A stretch of DNA of 64,000 nt from Paulownia fortunei. Lineage: Eukaryota; Streptophyta; Magnoliopsida; Lamiales; Paulowniaceae. The notes beneath the pieces are model-generated. The model searched no databases. It saw only the letters and a list, made by a program, of their open reading frames with translations, and was not told the DNA's origin. Positions 21,882-35,500 of the stretch are shown here, piece by piece. Numbering within the stretch: position 1 is the stretch's first letter; each line of letters starts with the position of its first letter. Both the position numbers and the translations under genes were made by a program. The stretch lies in the NCBI GenBank assembly GCA_019321725.1, contig CM033122.1, forward strand, positions 1,550,001-1,614,000, in the 5' to 3' direction.

Positions 21882-24800
21882 TCTTTGAAAGGCCATTTTC
21901 CAGCAGTACTGGCTTTTTCACGTAGTATAGTAGTAATAATAATGCGCTTCTGTAAAAGAAGAAAAAATGGAATTGAACGGTTCTGATCAACAGTGAGTTA
22001 GGTCAACAACTAAAAACCAAAAGAAATTCTAATTGTTGGAGGGGACCATGGTACCAATTATTCTGAAGGGTCTGATGAATGATGATGATAATAGCCTTTG
22101 TCTCTTTGTCCAACAGTACTTTAGGATCGAAAGATGGCAAAAGTTTACTATACGAAGCACGAAAATGATAGGCCAGTTTTTGTTAGATATCTATTCATTA
22201 AATTAATGCTTTCATCTCATCCATATTCTCTGAAAATCCATTTGCTTTTTAATCTTTTCATATTACGATTTTGCTTCATTCCAAAGAGTTGTCTTTTCCT
22301 TTTGGATTTTAAGGCTTACATTTGCTTGTGAGGTGGATATTTAAAAATTCAATTATATATATATATTGTATAAAAATATGTTTGAATGTGGATTTCTTTC
22401 AAAAACAATTCTTAAAATATATTTTTCTAGTTTTCAAAAAATATAAAAAAAAAATTGTTACATTATTTTTATCACTCATCTACATTCTGTTCTCAAAAGT
22501 ATCACATTTTAGTAAAAAAGAAAAAAAAATACAATATCAAATGTGATAATTATACTTTTTATCTTTTAAATTATTTTATCTCACTTTTTCCTCAATAATA
22601 ATATTTTCATAAATAAGTCAAACAATCACACCTTTAAATATCTCCAGTCAACATTTTTAACAATATATGGTTGAAAATAAGACTTTGTACCTCAAATTTA
22701 TAGTGATTAAAACTATATATCATCAGATTTGATCATCGTATTCTCTGATGCAGTCCATAAAATAATTTTTTTCCTTAGTTTGGAATGATGAATAAGCATA
22801 AGGAAACTAGTTTTGCAAAAATATATTAAATGAAATCTTTTCAAATTAAATGAAATTCACAAGCTTTAAATCTCAAATTAACTTATATTAAATAAAATAA
22901 AACATAATTTTTTAAAAAAACTTACTCTAGTACATTGTAATTTATACGAGCAGAACCTATTTTGCCTTGAGCCTTATAATCTTATAACTAATTGATTCTT
23001 TTGCCAGTATATATTTGCTTCGTTTTCATCACGTTCCAAATTCTATTCATTCAAAATTAATTTTTCTTATTTATCTAATATGGGGCTTATAATTTGTTTT
23101 CAAAGTCCAAATCGTATGGGCCTAAAATCCGTTTTTGAGGACCAAGCTCTTGCTACGAATTATATTTAAATTTAAAAAAGAAATTTCATACTTAAGAAAA
23201 AAGTTGTTTCATTTCAATTAGACAATACTATTGATCCCTGAATTTGCAATTTATTTATCTTTAATTTATTTTTTCTTGAAATGCATAAGATTTAAAAAAA
23301 AAAAATCACCAAGATTTATTAACATGTTTAAAGCAATTGCTTTTTGCGATGATAATTGATATAATTATTACAACATGACTAATAATTTCTCATCATGTTT
23401 TTTCATTTCATTACAGGCTGCGGAGCAGATGATGTAATAATTACTAAATGTACACTATATGATCATTAGGACAAACTATAGGGTTGCTTCCATAGAAGGC
23501 TCCATTGATTAAGCATAATTAGGCCACACCCATCTTTAAAATTAATACATTTATGGGTAAAGAAAAACATTATTTAATTACTCTTTTTCAAATCCAAGAT
23601 TATGTTTTAGTGTCTTTATTTTCTTATGCTTACTATTAAAAGGGTGTTTCACTAAAGTTAAAAGAAAGCAAAAAAATATGTTAGATCTTGTTCTTGTCTT
23701 ATAAAATAAGATGCATTTTTGTAAAGTAGTAAGGTAACTTAGTTGATTCTTGATACTCAAACTAAAAGAGCTTGTGAAAATTCTAAGAAAAATTGGTAGG
23801 TCGTCTTCTCATAAAATAGTACTTACTAAAATTTGTAATTTCCTGTCTTATATTATTTTTTTAATATTGAATGATCATCTGATTTAAAATATTAAATTAT
23901 TAAAAATTCGTAGATATTTAATATTGAATATTGCTAACAACTAATGCTCTATAGCAACATATAGGTGTGGATGTTTTGACTAAAAATATGAAATGAAACA
24001 CTTACACTTTTTTTTCTTCTTTTCAGATATATGAACATAAATTAAAGTGATAATAATGATTGCTCTAAGACAAGTTCAAATTGAAAAAAAAAATTAAAGT
24101 ACTTGAATAAAAAAGGTTAAAATATCCCTCACAATAAGTCAAAAGAAGTAAAAAAATTTGGAGTGTAAGTACTCTTTCCAACCAAGCTTGGCCACAAAAC
24201 TTTCTTGTGTTACCTACTTTTTCTTTCTGCATTCTAATGATGGTGCTTCACTTAATTTTCCTTAAAATCCCATAAGTTGTTTTCCTTCTCTACCAGACTG
24301 AAACAATTATAACTAAGAACAAGAAACCCCCTCACCCCCTCTCCTTCCTTTTTTCTTTTTTCTTTTTTTTTTCTTTTTGGTTTTTGAACTTTTGCACAAT
24401 GAGAACTAGAAGATTCTGTCCATAAAGAAAAGTCTAAGCATATAAATATAAATTAGCTGACATAGAAAAAGATCAAACAGCTAAGATTTGCTGGCATGAA
24501 TTTTTATTTTTATTTATTTATTTTATTTTTTCTATCCTCTCAAAAGATTCAAGAACTTTAATCATAACTTCTTGGAGACCATGCAAAAAAGCTCTTCATT
24601 TCCTTTCTTCTTTCCGTTGAAAAAGGTCCTTTTGCTCTCAATATTTGGAGAAAAGAATTTCATCTTTCAATCAATAGTTGAAGGGAAATAAGAATGTCAG
24701 TATGTCACTTCTCTCTTTTTATACAAAAAACCCTTTTAGATCATCTACAACTATATATATATATATTCATAATTGATTTTTTAAAAATTTATAAGAGACA

Positions 24801-26361
24801 TTTAGTTTTTTATTTTTTATAAAAAAATTATATAATGATAATGGTGATTGGGTACAAACGTGCAAACCATTATTGGAATTTTCCATGCATACCAATCCAC
24901 TTCAATTCAAGTAGTTCTTTTTCTTTTCTTTTCTTTTTTTAAAAATACTTTTTGCAGATGTCAATTGACCAATGCACTTGTGTCTGTGGGTTTGGGTTTT
25001 GACTAGGGGTTTGTATAATATCCAGGCTCCGAAATGGATCCAATTTAAATCGTAATATTCTATTTATGGGTTGTTTATTTTCATTTCAACATTTTTAGTA
25101 AATATAATTCTAAAGCCACATATTGAATATTTAGATTTATCTTAATTTTTAAATCAATTTATTTTTTGTTGGATTCGAAAGAGTCCAAATCCACGACCCG
25201 TTTGAACCCAACTAAATCCAACCTTCAATCCATGAATCCAAAGCATCTTGCCATCCTTAGTCTTGACCTTTGTAACTATAATTGAAACCTGAAAACAGAG
25301 TAATAAAGAATAAAGAACAAGAAGAAATAATAATTTAAACTATATAAATTTAAAGATGATTAGTAACTTATTTATTTATAGTTAATTAGAAAAAAAGGTA
25401 AGAGCGAGAGAACCATAAAAGTAAGATTTTTGACTTTAGTTTGAACCAAAGTCTGCAGAATTCATTTAGGAGATTTGTTTTTTGGGCATTGACATGCACT
25501 GGACCAAAAGCATGTAAGAAGAAAGTGTTAATTGAGAATCTCTGTCTGGTAAGATTTCCCAACTTCTGGACTGCAGATGTATACTTTAACAGATGAGGAA
25601 AAGCCTTTTTGTCTGAAGAAATTATGACCTAGTTGACGAGAACAATACTCTATATATAACTTATTCAACTTATTTCATTTCCATTTAGTTGCTAATTAAT
25701 TAAGGATGTTTTAAACTAATTTGTCTTCATCACATGATATCTTTATATAAATATCATGTATGATAGAACACATGATGTTTTCTTGATTATAATATGGACG
25801 AAGCTAGAAATTTTAATCTTAAGATAAATGAGGAGATTGAATTTTCTTAAGGAGATAACTTTAACCAGGATGATTTTGTTATTTTTAATGGAACAAAATT
25901 TAAAATTTTAATAAATTTATAAGTAATATATGGTCTTAACCTTCCCGTGGCTGCTAACCAATGTATCTTTTATTATTTTTCGTCCCAAACAACAGTAGAA
26001 AATAGTGATTTAAAGCTTACTTATCCAGTAAAGCAGAGATCTTGCTCGCTATTTTCCATTGTTTTATGTTGTTATTGATATCTCAACTTTTATATTATTC
26101 TATATATATATATATAAGCTACAGTTTGTACTATGGTTTGGCAGTGTTTTTCACATCTTTTGGTCTCCTTGTGCAAGCACGCGTATGCTATGAGCCCATC
26201 ACATAACTATTCTTTTAAACACATGCCAAAGTACTAAATTCCAAATCACAAAGTCAATATTGTGTTTTGTGGGGGACAAAATGGGATGACCAAAGTACAA
26301 CTCAACCTCAAAGAAGAAAATGTTTAAATTCCTAGACAAAGGCACTCTCTCATACACACTA

Positions 26362-26416
<55 letters not shown>
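26362..26416. repeat. (GT)n(TA)n compound microsatellite
   Basis: About ten GT units run directly into about eighteen TA units. The apparent minus-strand protein across it is poly-(Tyr-Ile) and His-Thr and is an artefact. Confidence 0.95.
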
Positions 26417-26419
<3 letters not shown>

Positions 26420-27028
26420 GGCCTTTATATATTGCAACTTTTGACCACTCAAAGTACAAAAGATATGGGAAGTAATCGTATCTTGATTTCTTGAAATTGG
26501 TGTTAACGAAATTTAATTGAAAGAGGATGTGAAATTCATGACTTGATTATAATGATGTTACTTAAGGGAAGGAAGATAATGGGAGCAAATAAGATAGGAA
26601 ATTATATTTATCAGAATGTGGTGAGCAGGTATAGAGGGAGGGGGCTCACAGGGTAGTCAATCCACCCCGCTAACATTTATATAAGTCTGTGTATTATATA
26701 TAAGTTTATTAAATTTTAAAATTTTATTTTCATAAAAATAATAAAATTCGATCTTATTTTTCAAAATTTAAATTTCTAACTCATTTATGAGAGACATGCA
26801 TGCCATGCACTCAATACTGTTTGAAAAAGAAAATTGCATAGTATTGAGTATGATTTTAAATGTGAGTGGGAGATAGTGGAAAACCTCTCTATCAATCTAT
26901 TTTGTCAAACAAAGCATGCTAAGGAACCAAGAGAAAAATAAATAGAGGTAAAAGGGAAAGGAAAAGACTTGTATTACTAACTTTGTTTGAGAGAATAACG
27001 TTGTGAGTAACTAATTGTATGGCACATT

Positions 27029-27306
27029 AGTTTTGGTGGATAGCATTGGGAGTACCAATGTTAAAGTCAGGAGTTCGATTTCCTCTAAAATTTTGAAAAA
27101 TTCATGTTGAGAGTTGGATTCAAGTGTGTTGTTGTTTCGGGTAGGAATCACATACCGAATTATCGATCCAGGTGTGTATACGTTGTAGACACCACACGGC
27201 CGGGTTTATCCGGTGAGTGTTGTTAGGGGTGAATATTCACTCCAAAAATTAGTTGGGCATAAGTTTCGGATGCCAACATATATATAAAAAATAATAATAA
27301 TAATAA
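27029..27306 (+). mobile_element. SINE-like element with (AAT)n tail
   Basis: An A-box-like TGGTGGATAGCA (27034-27045) is followed about 35 bases on by a B box GAGTTCGATTTCC (27071-27083). A unique body of about 190 bases contains GGCCGGGTTTATCCGG, and a terminal A-rich tail ends in AAT repeats. Spacing of boxes, length and tail fit a plant tRNA-derived SINE. Target-site duplications were not identified. Confidence 0.5.
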
Positions 27307-28959
27307 AACCAAAGTACTACACAGAATGGAAAATCTGGCTTAGTACATAATTTTGGAAACATTAAGGGAAGTCATCTTTCAAATATGCAGTTCTTTAAAA
27401 ATAAATTAAAATTGTGAGAACAAAATCTAAATTATAAAGATCAATAATATGTGAGAGAACTATTTATTTTGAACATAACTCTTTTGATTTTTTTTAAGAT
27501 ATATGATTAATTGTATTATTAAAGATTGTGTAATTAATATTTATTTTCATTCTGAAAACTATGTATTTGAAAATTTGTGAACCATCTACAATTATAAAAA
27601 TTATAAATATTTATATATATAAATTAATCTATATTTTTTTATGCAATTGAAAATACTTTAAAATTTAAAGTTTGGCTTCAACACATTATTCAATTATGCG
27701 TTTTTTTTTTTCAAATAATATAGGAATACAGGTATTTTGGTGTTTAAAAAAATCTATGCTAAAGATTCAAATCTCAGAGGAAAAATAGTCAATTTTTTCT
27801 TATATTGAATCATTCATATATGTGTACAAGGGAATAACAACTCGAAACGACTGCTAAACGGCTTACAAATTTGCTGATAAAGGAATTCATTCTCCAAACA
27901 TCAGGTAACGTGTATACAAATAACCCATAAACAACACCACTTCAAGATCCATTTTTCAGCCACTTCACTTTACAAGTAAGGAAAAACAAATTTTGGGAAA
28001 ACAACTAACTTTGAACAAGCAAAAATAGGAATGTGAAGGACTTGAGGGACTGTTTGTTGTGGAGAAATCTAATATTTCAGAAAAAGATGTACGTGCCCAC
28101 ACAGTTGGTCCACAAGTGAAGATAGGGTGAAAGAATTAATACTCTTTGTAGTTCCATCACAAGTTGTTTCTCCTCATTCAAGAAAAAGATAAAGAAAAAG
28201 AAAAGGAGTGGAAAGCAAATATTCCAGAATGGAGGGGTCACTCTGAGAATTTGAGCAATAAATATCAGACACCATTCAGCAGAGTGGTGTGGGCTTCAAT
28301 AAATCTGTTTAGCCAAAATAAGTTATTGATATCAACCTGACATTTAACACTGACAGAATTCTTAACCATTTTAGGCATATTTGTTGAATTTACTTAGCTA
28401 AAATAAATTGATGGGCATCTCTTCCTGTTTTTTTTTCTTTCTTTCTGATAAACATCAAATGTCAGTCAAGATTTGCTAGCTGATTGAAACAATTGACAGG
28501 ACCATAGAGAAGGCAATGATCAAGAGATGGAGAGATTTATCAGCATGAATTTTTTTACTTTTTTTTTTTTAAAAAAAAATGTTTTTGAAGACTTTGGTAT
28601 GACCTTATTTTAAATTTATTTTTTATCAGGCATTAAAAAAATGTATTTATATCAATTATCAGGTAATGTTATTATGAAAGAAATTAGTTCCCCTGGAATT
28701 AACTGTAAATTCTCCTACTTTTCTTCTCCATTGTATTTTTCTTTTGTCTGCTAAAGATTACAATATCCTTCACTGTTCAACATCTGATAACAGGATAAAA
28801 GTGATTACAAATAAACAGGAGACATAACTTTGGTGATAGATTAGATGCTACATTCATCTAAATTCTCATGCAACTCTTCTTATGCCTTTTTTCACAGAAT
28901 TGGAACTCAAACCTTATACTGCAACCATGTTTACTGGCAATTTATTATTTTTGTTGATT

Positions 28960-29272
28960 CAGAGGGTGTTTGAATGAGCTTATAAAACTCTTTAATACAT
29001 CTTACAAAATGTTAGAAAACTTATAAGATGTTTTAAATTGTTTGAATTTTTTTTTGAAGAAAATACATAAGCCATTAAAATAGGATGTTACTATTTTATA
29101 ACTCCTTTAAAAACCTTTAGAAAATGTAAGAAGTTTTTAATTTATTATTTATGATATTCACAAACTTCTTTAATTTTGATCAAGTACAAAATTATTGGTA
29201 ATAAACTCTTTGAACTTAAAGAACTTAACTTATAAACTCCAAAAACATAAATAAAGTTAGCCAAACGCCCTG
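28960..29272. mobile_element. hAT-like MITE
   Basis: The left end reads CAGAGGGTGTTTGAATGAG. The reverse complement of the right end reads CAGGGCGTTTGGCTAAC. These imperfect terminal inverted repeats match the CAGGG-GTTTGG style of plant hAT non-autonomous elements, and the ~313-bp AT-rich interior has no coding capacity. An 8-bp target duplication is not obvious. The element lies about 330 bases beyond the HB8 stop codon, close to its 3' UTR. Confidence 0.55.
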
Positions 29273-29599
29273 TTAATCGCACACCAGTCCCCTGTTATCA
29301 CCAAAGGCAGAAAGGGATTGTCCCCAAAATGTCAAACAAACCAGAAATCTTTAAGAGCTTAAATTCAAGCAGATTGCAACCAGACAGTCTCCCTTCCAGA
29401 TATGAGAGCAAAACACAGTTTCTTAACATAAATTAAGGATAATTTAGAATTAAGGTACGATACAAATTAAAACAAAGGAAAAATGGATCCAGTTGCCTGC
29501 ACATTGCTGAATATCATGAAAGAGGGTCAGTTCATACAAGGAGGTCAAAATGTGATGTTTAATCTAGTTTCTCTGGAATTCTGTGTGTGATGTTGTGAG

Positions 29600-32500
29600 T
29601 CAAACAAAAGACCAATTGATGAACATGAAGCACAGGCAGTGGGCATCTTCTTCTTCATTCAACACCTTCCAGGCTACCGCTCTCTCAAAAGAAATCGGCC
29701 GCCCCATACTTGACAAGCAGATGCCACCTTGAAGACAGGCAAAACCCTGCCAGAAAACATTGAACTTCTTAACAAAAGATCTGTCGTGAGAAATATAAGC
29801 ATATAAAGTTTTACTGTGACATAAATAGAATAAAAGAAAATCGAATAATGTATGATATTCTACCACAAAATGGTGGAGAAGTAGAAAACTGAGAGATTAT
29901 TTCATGAAGATAAGGAAATCAGCAGTGCACGCATGCTAAATGAGTATATGAGTCTTTGGTTTATCAAATAATTAGTAGTTGTTTGCATTTGCGTGTACCT
30001 GTTTGCTGGTAAGAACTTTAAGATAAATCTCATCCTTTCACACACTTCAAAGGGCAATGGTAATTTTGAGCTTATACATTTTCATCACATGCATTATTAT
30101 TAAAACAATTTGCATACAAGGTGTGGAAAAGGAAAAAAAAAAATAACAAATTTATAACTCAAGTAAGTGAAATGTCCCGCAAAATCTAAGTGAAGCAAAC
30201 AGGCAGACCAGTGGCATATAGTAAGTGATTAAAGAATTGTACCTGTTGCATGATCTGTGGAAGCTCAGCGAAGAGTGTCTTTCTTCCATTGTCATTGAAT
30301 ATCTTCTCAAGTGTAATGTCCTGGAGTGCAACTAAAGTAGTTTCAAGCATATCAAGTCCTGCCTGATTTGCAAATGTGAAAACTGGCAATGCCTGCATGC
30401 AGCATAGAGAATGTTTAGAGTAATCTTGCCAAGGAGTCTCCTAAATTTTCAAATTTGTCAGCATTGGTGTGGATCTACATTTCTGCGATATAAACAGGAA
30501 TAAATTTATATGCTACTAAGGGTCAAAACAAACAGAGATGATATAAACCAAATGTCAAAATATCGATCCACAGTAATTGTTCGTACAGCTGTTAGGACCA
30601 TTGCAAACCTCAAAATAAATATTTTCTTGCACACTAGGAAGTTTAAGAACAGTGTTCATCCGCTCATTCGTGAGGCACATTTATGATGCATTGAGCTGCA
30701 ACAAATGCATTGCTTTATGGCCCAGTATTACTATAAAGGTCCAATATATGAGGTTGTCCAACTTGTGTTAAAAAACTGACAAAAACAGCCAGCCAATCTT
30801 TGCAAAGTTCACCAGACTATCCCAAAAGTCAGATGGTGTTAAAAATAATTTATCTTTAATGCCTTAATCTTTTATCTTCACATTCAGAAAAGTACAATAA
30901 TTTTGTGTCTAAATAAGATGATCCAAATAGCTTACGATTACAAGGAATATAAAGGATTCACATGATATATAACTCCTGCAAGATTACCTTTAATGAGCAA
31001 CACATCACAGCATCAGAGTGATGCCAGAGTGTTTTAAGAATGGCATCACTTCCTTCAGTTACAGGTTTGAGTAGCTCCACACCTAAGAAAAATCTGCAAA
31101 ACAGAAATTAATGACCCAAAACAACTTTCCAATCTCATGTTGTTGCACGCCAGATAATTAAAGGTTGTTCCAAAAATTAACCTAAAACAACTAATATAAT
31201 GTAGTATCAGTTGTAAATTTTGAGAAAAAGCATTGAATCAGTGTAATTGAAAATAAAGATTGTAAAGAGCCGATGGTACCTATAACTTTGGCAAATCCAT
31301 CGAGCAAGTGTCTGTGCTTCTGGAGTACCAGGTGGAGGCCGCAAACTAGCATGAGAACCAAGATGAGAAGGGGAGAGTGCCAATGCCACCCTCTGAACAG
31401 ATGAAATGATACTACGAACATACTGTCTAGCCATAGCAGTTACACTTTCTTGAAGATGCATCTCAAATGCAAATTGAAATGCTATTGTCATGACTGATTT
31501 TGCAGTACCAGGGTTCCTAGAATGATCACCAGACAATCTATTTCCAGCAGGTCCAACTTCAAGAGTAGATGCAAGGTCCAGTGTACGATTTGGACTGGAG
31601 GCATCCTGCAGTAGTTTTGGCATTATATGAGCATGGAATCAATATGACCCAAACAGGGAGGTAGATTTATAATTATACAGTATCAGACAAGACATACTGC
31701 TTTCGAATCAAGCGGAATGATGCGAAAACCAGATGGAAGAAGGGGTGCATCATCAGAGAAAGAGGCATCTATTGGAGCAAATATAAGTTCTGCACAGGTA
31801 CCGACAGCATTCTCATCCACTCCATTACAGACCTGAGCAGTCACCATATAAAGATAAGCGACTACAAACATAGTAATGCTAACAGCTGAATATGCATTAC
31901 AACGACTTCCATGCAGTATGAAAACGTTAACAAAAATTGGCAGGTTATCAACCCAGCCATGGTCTATCATGTCATTTTAAAGGAACTAAGAACTTTAGAA
32001 GCATTTGTTAGTCCCACATGCCTATAATTTCAATCGAGGACCTACAACTCACTTGCAAGAGGAAGATATCGCTAGGCATAATCACATCGTCTCGATACTG
32101 CGCCATATTTTCCAACCTAATCACTTCCATGAACTGTTTTGCAGGAGCAAAGACAAAAAATATTAAGAGAAAGACAAAGCACCATAAAATTGAAACATAT
32201 ACAATTTATGCCACATATCATAAAAATATACTCAGCCAGAAACTAATACAAAAGTTAGAAACTTGCCTCTTCATTCTCAATAGTGTGAGCCAATGGAAGA
32301 ATAACCTGCCCACCAAAACATCCAACTCGAGACACGGGTAAACTACAAGGACCAGCTTTGACAGCAGCAGCAGAATAGGCATCAATACCACTGTCGGCCC
32401 ACTCTGATCGGTGTTCCCGTAGAAACCTTAACAGTATAGCAGGAGGAACATTCTACAGAAAAGAAAATACAAAAAGAATGAGTAATGTGACAATAAATTA

Positions 32501-35500
32501 GGTTGAGAGAACGAAATAACTAATGCTTCATGTCATCAACTATCAAGGTTTATGGAACTGTCCATCAGCAAGAATTTGATTACTTCAACACAATATGCAA
32601 ATGCGATGTCAGCCAATAACTGCAAGCATGACCTCAAAATTGGGTCACCATTTTTTACAAACAAATGACTGCTCTTTCCAGCCTGCCATCAACCTCCCCT
32701 TGTCCAGAAGTGGAAAATAGCATATGCAATATTCAATATATTTAAAAATAAAGGATATGTAAGAGTTAAACAAGAACATCATGAATTACACAACCATAAT
32801 TTTGGTCCTTTTTTGGTCTGGTACTTGAGACACACACAGTTAAATAAGTGAAAATTAGCTTAACATTTTGGTGATCATGGAGAGTAGTTGAAATCTCAAT
32901 CATATTGTGCATCACATGCTTTCTACAAGATTTAGCTGATTACTTGAATTAAGACAACCAGGTGCCTCAACTGCTTAACAAGACAAAACAATAATGTCAT
33001 CATTAACTCTTTCAGAAGATAAAAGGAAAATCACTAGAACCTCAATTCAATTATAAATTGTTTCTAAAGAAATGCAGATTCTAACTTAAAACTACAAGAT
33101 ATATAGGCTGTTCTTACAACTAGAAGATGAAAAACCACCAAAATATTAGCTTTGATAAACTAAATTAGAAACAATATGAGATTTCACGCCCTACAAGGAG
33201 GCACCAAGCCAGAAAAATAAGTTAATTGAATCTAAGACTTTTCATTTAAGTCGTAATTTCCTTTTTCACAGTCACCAATAAGGTGGTTACAATCCTTGTC
33301 TCATGATTACAATAACTGATTTCATAATTGGAACATAATTATTTCATTGAAAGTTGATATCCTTACTTGTAACAACATGGATGCCTTAGCACATAGCACT
33401 GCGTTGCTCATAGATGGGAATCCATTTGCATAGGTTAGAATTGTTCCCATCAATTTTCCTGGAGAAGAGTTCACATGAACGGTAACATCATCAATGCCAT
33501 CACTTTCTATCATGGACCAACCCTCATCCGTGAACCCATTGACAGCCTCATTAAAGCCTCTGCATATTAAGATGGATATAATACTTATTAAGATCACTAA
33601 ACTGCTCTGCTGAAAAATATCAAATACTAAGCAACAAACCTGGTCAAAGAAAAAATATCAAATGCTAAGCAACTAACCTGCTCAATCTTTGACCAAGGGC
33701 ACGCAAAGCTGCAGGTCTTCTCCCCCAACCAGTGACATTAGGCTGAGAAACTTCTTGGGAGATCTGCCTCAACTGGCGTAAAGCCTGAAGAAAAGTTTTA
33801 TCATCATTCCATATCAAGTAGTCCAAGCTATTGACGAGTATTTTTATGAATTAAGTTATAGGTGAAAGGACTACAATATGTTCAAGAATACAAAACATAA
33901 AAATGAAACTGTTGATCTTATTAGGGGGGAATGCATAAAAGATAGTCCTACCGCCAATGTTGTCCTCTGGGAAAGCAGTGTGGATGATTCATATAGTGGA
34001 CGCAACACTTCAGGCACACTCCAAGGCTGACAAGCACAATAATGTAGAATTGTTACTCAATCAGCTCAAGAAGCAAGGCATCAATATGATTAACAGAGAA
34101 GATAAGATACCTCTAAATCCATGTGGTCAACTATATGAATAATGGACCCACCACCTTCACACGGTCTTATTAGGTATCCACTTGGAAGCATTTCTGCTCT
34201 TACAAAATGCTGCACTGGTGGCATGCTGGGACCATTCTGAGTGTGGTTCAGTGATCTCTCACATACCTACATGCAGCGGATGTCTTACTAAAACCTTATA
34301 ATGTACGAAAGAGAAAAGGGAAAAGAAAGAGATCTATATTCTATTTTTCACTATGCATTTAAATAATTTAGTAGATACCACAAGGCTGCCATCCTCCATA
34401 ACAGACGTATAGCGTAACAACCAGAAGTCACGAGCAGGAGCCAAAGTAGTTGGTGCATATAGCTGAGTCAGTTGTCAAAAAAACATTTAGCTAAGAAGAT
34501 CACCAGATAGTTGATGAAAAATGGCTGCCGTGTAAAGATAAAATTTAACCTGCATGTACAGCAATTCAATGGTTCCACCAGTCCCAGTAGACAACACATT
34601 GAGCACATCCACAGCTCGGCAATCACGGTACCATGAAGGCCGATCTTTAAGGATTTCGGCAACCTGATTTGGTGTCATTTAATATTAACTCTGCTCAACT
34701 GCATAATGCTTCAACATATAACCAAAAAGTCTCAGCAAAAACTTACTCGTGTAGGTTCTAGTCCCACAAGGCCGCATGCACGTGATGCTACACCAGTGCA
34801 ACCATGAGAAATAGCAATGATTCCAATGGAATCCGGACCAGGCTGCCAATCAAAAGCACACGCAATTTTAGAATGACAGAGGAATATAACATATCTTCAA
34901 AGGCAAACTTGCAAATATCAGGCCAGGAGAAATTATCTTAACTACTAGAAAACTCTTAGGTTTAGCAGATTCAACAAATTCAAGTACAAAAAAATAACTA
35001 GGCCTAAAAAATAAGACATCCACAACCACTCATGATATGAATGAAGTGAAACCACCGCTACTGTCCTTTTCTTTGCCCTAAATAAATATTTAGTGGTAAA
35101 ATGAACAAAATCAAAAAGAAGTTCTAGTTGCAGACAGAAACTTTTCATGACATACATGGTGCCATAGAAAGAGAAAAATGCAAATAAACTTTCAGGATTG
35201 AAGTGAAAAAGATAAAAATAAAAAAAACAGATACAATAAGGGATCGAGAAAGAAAGAATCACAAAAGTGATTGCAGCTTTAACTCAGAAAATTGTTAAAG
35301 GTCTTTCACTTTTAGTTTATAAACTTCTCTTATATATTGTATTATAAAAACTAATGGAGCAAAGATTATCACATTTCAAAATGAAACTAGAGAAGACCAC
35401 AATACCTTCATCCCAGGCATTTGGACCCACTCCACAGCAGTTCCAGTGGCCTTTGATAGAAACTCTGTTAAAGTCTCCTCTGCAATGGACAAAAGTCTAG

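Larger units (their letters stand above)
21404..29599. other. Intergenic region between SKM1-like and HB8 genes
   Basis: The 3' ends of both convergent genes meet here. The stop at 21403 is followed by a T-run and probable 3' UTR to about 21600. No coding exon was recognised in the remaining ~8 kb, which is AT-rich with T-runs and microsatellites. Recognisable content is the (AT)n at 21837, the (GT)n(TA)n at 26362-26416, a SINE-like element at 27029-27306 and a hAT-like MITE at 28960-29272. The last ~200 bases before 29600 are the HB8 3' UTR. Confidence 0.6.

Noticed and set aside
34945..35262. 105-codon hydrophobic minus-strand frame
   Set aside because: It lies wholly in the HB8 intron that splits the miR166 site; T-rich intron sequence gives Phe/Leu-rich translations.
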